From contig JAEUHE010000025.1 in assembly GCA_016793885.1 (NCBI GenBank), positions 1-64,000 of the forward strand: a stretch of 64,000 bases of DNA, written 5' to 3'. Shown here in pieces: positions 60,608 through 64,000 of this stretch. A program made the position numbers and the translations under genes. The notes beneath the pieces are model-generated. The model ran no database searches. It saw only the letters and a program-made list of their open reading frames with translations, and had not been told where the DNA came from. Numbering within the stretch: position 1 is the stretch's first letter; each line of letters begins with the position of its first letter. The stretch comes from Verrucomicrobiales bacterium. Its GTDB lineage: Bacteria; Verrucomicrobiota; Verrucomicrobiia; Limisphaerales; UBA11320.

Positions 60608-62011
60608 TCACGCAACCCGCATCTCCACCACATCAACGATCTGTTCGCCGGCGGTGATGGAGCTGATGATCACGACCTGATCCCCCTTGCGCAGCAAGCC
60701 ATGGGTAACCATGTAATCCAAGCCATCCTCAATATTCTCCTCCGGACGGTCATGGTTAAAGGGCATGACCAGCGGGTTAAGTCCCCAGATGAGGGCGAGG
60801 GACTGGGCGACCTTGGGATTCTCGCAAAACGCGTAGGCTTTTCCGTAGAAAGGTCGGAACGATGCGGCGTGACGGGCCATATTGCCCCGAACTGTGAAGA
60901 CAACGATGGCGGCTGCCTGGAGATCCTCCGCCAGTGAAATGGCGCTCTTCACCAGCTTTTGACGAGGGGTGGAAAGCTCGCCCCGCGCGCTGGGGTTCGG
61001 TGCGCCGCTTCGCTCAATCCGACGGGTAATGCGATCAAACACTTCGACACATTTAACCGGATACTTTCCAACCGTGGTCTCTCCGGAAAGCATAATGGCA
61101 TCAGCTTGCTCAAAGACCGCGTTGGCAACGTCGGAAATTTCCGCCCGGGTGGGCATCGGATTCTCGATCATGCTCTCCAGCATGTGCGTGGCTACGATAA
61201 CCGGCTTACCCACCTTCAAGCAGGTCTTGACGATGCGACGCTGGATCAGGGGCAGATCCTCATAAGGGCACTCGATTCCCAGATCCCCGCGAGCCACCAT
61301 CACTCCATCAGCGGTGCTGACGATGGCATCCAGATTCGCAACCGCTTGCTGGTCCTCGATCTTGGCGATAATCAGAGGTCGGTGCGCCGAGCGTTCCGTG
61401 ACCGCTCTGAGCTGCTGAATATCCCGGGCTTCCCGGACAAAAGAGAGCGCGATGTAGTCCACCTCGACTTCCAAGCCCACCTGCACATCCGCCAAGTCCT
61501 TGGCGGTCAGAGCAGGAAGGCTCACCCGCACGCCCGGAAGATTGATGTGGCGTCGACTGCCCAGTTTACCCGGAGTCAACACCTCGCACTCCACCTTATT
61601 GGCATACTTGGCCAGGACTTTCATGTGAATCTCCCCGTTGTCGAGCAGCACGACATCGCCAACATTGATATCGTTGACAAACTCCTCGTAGTTCACATCC
61701 ACCGAATGCATCTCCTCGCTCTTCTCTCCCCGAACCGTAAGCGTGAATTTCTGGCCTGGCTGCAGATCCAGCGAGGCGGGCAAGTCCCCGGTCCGGATCG
61801 CAGGTCCCTGGGTGTCGAGCAGGATGGCCAAGGGGCGTTGCCGCGCCGCGGCGGCCGCTCTCAGGTCCTTGACAACACGCCTCACCCAATCGTGCGGGGC
61901 ATGAGACATGTTCAATCGGGCCACGTCCATGCCAGCATCCAACATCCGCCCCAACAACTCGGGAGAATCGGTGGCGGGGCCCAGGGTGGCTACAATTTTG
62001 GTTTTGCGCAT
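60608..62011 (-). CDS. pyk: Pyruvate kinase
   Basis: A 467-residue glycolytic enzyme making pyruvate and ATP from phosphoenolpyruvate. It has RKTKIVATLGPATDSPELL, ARLNMSHAPHDWV, LLDTQGPAIRTGD, VMVARGDLGIECPYEDL, the K+/Mg2+-site KIEDQQAVANLDAI, and THMLESMIENPMPTRAEISD. The family start is ATG 62011 (MRKTKIVATL), which leaves 7 bases to the pdxA stop; the longer open frame overlaps pdxA and is discarded. Confidence 0.97.
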   Translation of the reverse strand: MRKTKIVATLGPATDSPELLGRMLDAGMDVARLNMSHAPHDWVRRVVKDLRAAAAARQRPLAILLDTQGPAIRTGDLPASLDLQPGQKFTLTVRGEKSEEMHSVDVNYEEFVNDINVGDVVLLDNGEIHMKVLAKYANKVECEVLTPGKLGSRRHINLPGVRVSLPALTAKDLADVQVGLEVEVDYIALSFVREARDIQQLRAVTERSAHRPLIIAKIEDQQAVANLDAIVSTADGVMVARGDLGIECPYEDLPLIQRRIVKTCLKVGKPVIVATHMLESMIENPMPTRAEISDVANAVFEQADAIMLSGETTVGKYPVKCVEVFDRITRRIERSGAPNPSARGELSTPRQKLVKSAISLAEDLQAAAIVVFTVRGNMARHAASFRPFYGKAYAFCENPKVAQSLALIWGLNPLVMPFNHDRPEENIEDGLDYMVTHGLLRKGDQVVIISSITAGEQIVDVVEMRVA

Positions 62012-62018
62012 AAAGTAA

Positions 62019-63050
62019 TCAGTGATGCCCGGGGGATCGCTCGCCCTGCACAGGGCCACGGTTCCCAGCAAGACGTTTGGCCATTCGGATGGCCGACCAC
62101 ATGCTATGGGGGTCCGCCACACCTTGACCGGCAATATCGAAGGCTGTGCCGTGATCGGGGGAGGTGCGGATGAACGGCAATCCCAAAGTCCAATTCACAC
62201 CGCTCTCGAACGCCACCATCTTCAAGGGTGCCAGGCCCTGATCGTGATACATCGCCACCACAGCGTCGAACTCACCGCGGTAGGCCCGATAGAACAAAGT
62301 ATCGGCCGGGATCGGTCCCTCAATCCGGCTCTGAGCACTCAACAGCCGGGCTCGGGCGATCGCCGGGGCGATGGTGGTTTGCTCCTCGATCCCAATCTTG
62401 CCGCCTTCACCGGCATGCGGGTTTAGACCACAGACTCCGATGCGCGACTGGGGCAGCCCCAAATCCCGACAAGCATCGACGGACCTGCCGATCGCTCTCT
62501 CCACCGCCGCTGAGGTCAGTCGGGACGCCACCTCCGCCAACGGAATATGAATGGTTGCCAACGCTACCCTCAGCCAGCGTCCGCGATCGTCGGCGCCCAA
62601 CAGCATCATGATCGGATCAGGCACGCCGGCGAGGCCAGCTAGGAACTCGGTTTGCCCAACAAAATCGGGGTAGCCAGCCTCCATGATCGTTTCCTTGCAA
62701 ACGGGAGCGGTCACCAGAGCCTGAGAACCGCCACGCAGGCAGTCCTGCGCCCCATTCTCTAGCCAGAGCATCGCTGCTCGGGCGGAGCGGACTCCACGCT
62801 GGGGAAGGGCTCGAACCGGCAGTGACTCGAGCTCGCGGGCTGATACCACCCTCAGACGCCCATCGGTGGCGTCGGATCCGGACGACAAAGGCAGGCCAAG
62901 TCCGAGGGTCTGGTTGAGTTGAACCAACTGGGATAGATCGCCCTGAAGCCGGTAGCTACAGTCATCCGCTGGGAACTCCAGGCTCAACGCCTTTAGAGTC
63001 ACCTCGGGACCGACACCGCTAGGATCGCCGCAAGCAAGGGTGATGACCAT
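62019..63050 (-). CDS. pdxA: 4-hydroxythreonine-4-phosphate dehydrogenase
   Basis: A 343-residue enzyme of the DXP-dependent pyridoxal phosphate route, oxidising 4-phosphohydroxy-L-threonine. It has ACGDPSGVGPEVTLKAL, VTAPVCKETIMEAGYPDFVG, GQTEFLAGLAGV, GLNPHAGEGGKIG, AMYHDQGLAPLKMV and RTSPDHGTAFDIAG, the metal- and NAD-binding hallmarks. It lies 64 bases downstream of the surA-like gene, an order (surA-pdxA) shared with enterobacteria. Confidence 0.97.
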   Translation of the reverse strand: MVITLACGDPSGVGPEVTLKALSLEFPADDCSYRLQGDLSQLVQLNQTLGLGLPLSSGSDATDGRLRVVSARELESLPVRALPQRGVRSARAAMLWLENGAQDCLRGGSQALVTAPVCKETIMEAGYPDFVGQTEFLAGLAGVPDPIMMLLGADDRGRWLRVALATIHIPLAEVASRLTSAAVERAIGRSVDACRDLGLPQSRIGVCGLNPHAGEGGKIGIEEQTTIAPAIARARLLSAQSRIEGPIPADTLFYRAYRGEFDAVVAMYHDQGLAPLKMVAFESGVNWTLGLPFIRTSPDHGTAFDIAGQGVADPHSMWSAIRMAKRLAGNRGPVQGERSPGHH

Positions 63051-63114
63051 GTCAGTGAGCTAGAACGCCTCTCCCCCGCCCCAACAAACCGAGCCCACGC
63101 CACACCAGACCTGG

Positions 63115-64000
63115 TCAGAGGTAGACAATGAAAGACTTCTTGCGGAGGCGTTTGAGCCAACGTTCCTGGAGACGACTACGTTCTTGGAGCACCAAAGTCT
63201 TCTCAATTTCATCCCGAACCTCGTCCAGAGGTCGAACATGGGCGACTTTGCGATCTTCGACTTGGAGGATGTAGAAGCCATCCGGCGTCTCGATCAGGGA
63301 GGAGGCGGTCTTGAGAGGCAGCTTCGACGCAGGCTCACGGAATTCTTCGCGCAGAGTGGAAGTCTCCAACATTTCCTTCCGATCGCCCCCCTCGCGGGCG
63401 AAGGAATCCTCCGAATAGGTGATCGCCAACTCCGCAAAGGGAGTCCCTGACCTCAACTTGGCAAGCAGTTCCTCTCCGAGCTTTTTCTTAGAGGCATTGT
63501 CGTCGCCACCGGGTTTGTTCAACGTGATGATGCGCAAACGAACCCCTTCGCCCACCATGAATTCATTTTGGTTCGTCTGATAAAAATTCTCAATCTTGCG
63601 AGGTGAAATGAGGATCTTCTCGTTGGAGAGATTCCTTCGCCGCATGAAGTCCGCAATGATCGTCTCTTTGACATCCTCCCGGAAATCCTCCGAGGTCTGA
63701 CCCTTGGCCTGAAGCTCACGGGTCAAGCTGACGCGGTCGCCAAAACGATCGCGGATGCGATTCTTGATTTCGTCCTCAATGTAGCGATCCGGGATCAGAC
63801 CTCCGCTCGCTTTGAACTCATCGATGATCAGACGGTGATCGATTAGCCCCTCCAGAACCTCAGATCGAAGCTGGCCCAGCTTTTTCTCCAGCTCCTGCGG
63901 CTGATTGCGATACTGGCGCATGAGCGGTGGGAGAGAGGGCATCATCTGCTCCTGCACCTGCTGATAGGTGATGATCGATTGATTCACCCAAGCCATAACA
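63115..64000 (-). CDS. SurA-like periplasmic peptidyl-prolyl isomerase (5' end cut off)
   Basis: At least 295 codons; the frame is still open at the right edge (the codon before the first in-frame ATG encodes Val), so the signal peptide lies outside. SurA-type N-terminal region (AWVNQSIITYQQVQEQMM, LEGLIDHRLIIDEF) is followed by a parvulin (rotamase) domain: RLRIITLNKPGGDD, LLAKLRSGTPFAELAITYSED, SLIETPDGFYILQVEDR. Such chaperones help outer-membrane proteins fold. The end has EERSRLQERWLKRLRKKSFI-type basic tail. Confidence 0.9.
   Translation of the reverse strand, partial: VMAWVNQSIITYQQVQEQMMPSLPPLMRQYRNQPQELEKKLGQLRSEVLEGLIDHRLIIDEFKASGGLIPDRYIEDEIKNRIRDRFGDRVSLTRELQAKGQTSEDFREDVKETIIADFMRRRNLSNEKILISPRKIENFYQTNQNEFMVGEGVRLRIITLNKPGGDDNASKKKLGEELLAKLRSGTPFAELAITYSEDSFAREGGDRKEMLETSTLREEFREPASKLPLKTASSLIETPDGFYILQVEDRKVAHVRPLDEVRDEIEKTLVLQERSRLQERWLKRLRKKSFIVYL

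Noticed and set aside
60959-62173. 404-residue plus-strand frame
   Set aside because: Antisense to pyruvate kinase.

Overview
The window looks like chromosomal DNA of a GC-rich, free-living bacterium of the phylum Verrucomicrobiota. The evidence is the protein content, not a marker gene: a PQQ-type sugar dehydrogenase fused to cytochrome c and a C-terminal planctomycete/verrucomicrobial heme-binding domain, a small planctomycete-type cytochrome, a prepilin-like protein with the [17 protein letters not shown] leader, large secreted proteins built from Ig-like, Calx-beta, SBBP and 'bacterial repeat' modules, Tat-exported Gfo/Idh/MocA oxidoreductases, and a homologue of the chlamydial cysteine-rich protein OmcB. 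I see no rRNA, tRNA, CRISPR array, phage gene, integrase or transposase.

Layout. 1-940: tail of a secreted protein, its terminator, and a mosaic of dispersed repeats. 940-6.7 kb: dehydrogenase/cytochrome fusion, a CpxA/CpxR-like two-component pair, and a divergent four-EF-hand protein. 7-15.5 kb: an exported protein of a family I know only from related phyla, a ribose-type ABC importer (binding protein, ATPase, permease) divergent from an exported NAD-type oxidoreductase, then a metallophosphoesterase with a LamG domain. 15.7-24.5 kb: CPA2 antiporter and divergent LysR regulator, a 1958-residue multi-domain glycosyltransferase/TPR protein, and an orphan 141-residue protein. 24.7-29.1 kb: OmcB-like lipoprotein, glycerate kinase and an enolase-superfamily enzyme. 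29.2-32.8 kb: an asymmetric heterodimeric ABC exporter. 32.9-37.6 kb: a large secreted repeat protein and a sialate-O-acetylesterase-like enzyme. 38.1-40.9 kb: argJ-argB and a small cytochrome. 41.1-49.9 kb: a long periplasmic coiled-coil protein coupled to a squalene-cyclase-fold protein, an amidohydrolase, a Calx-beta protein and a sugar isomerase-like protein. 49.8-53.9 kb: a UreF-like orphan, a PocR-AraC regulator, and a PAS histidine kinase with NarL-type regulator. 53.9-60.3 kb: pseudopilin, PQQ-propeller protein and a secreted protein with an internal tandem duplication. 60.6-64 kb: surA-pdxA-pyk.

The common theme is a heterotroph adapted to polysaccharide- and sugar-derived carbon: exported oxidoreductases, sugar uptake, enolase-superfamily dehydration leading toward glycerate, and pyruvate kinase. 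Much of the rest is envelope and cell-surface machinery. The most unusual non-coding content is a set of structured repeats that recur in the intergenic spaces, several lying directly downstream of terminator hairpins. Many long open frames run upstream into these repeats, so I moved a number of starts downstream.
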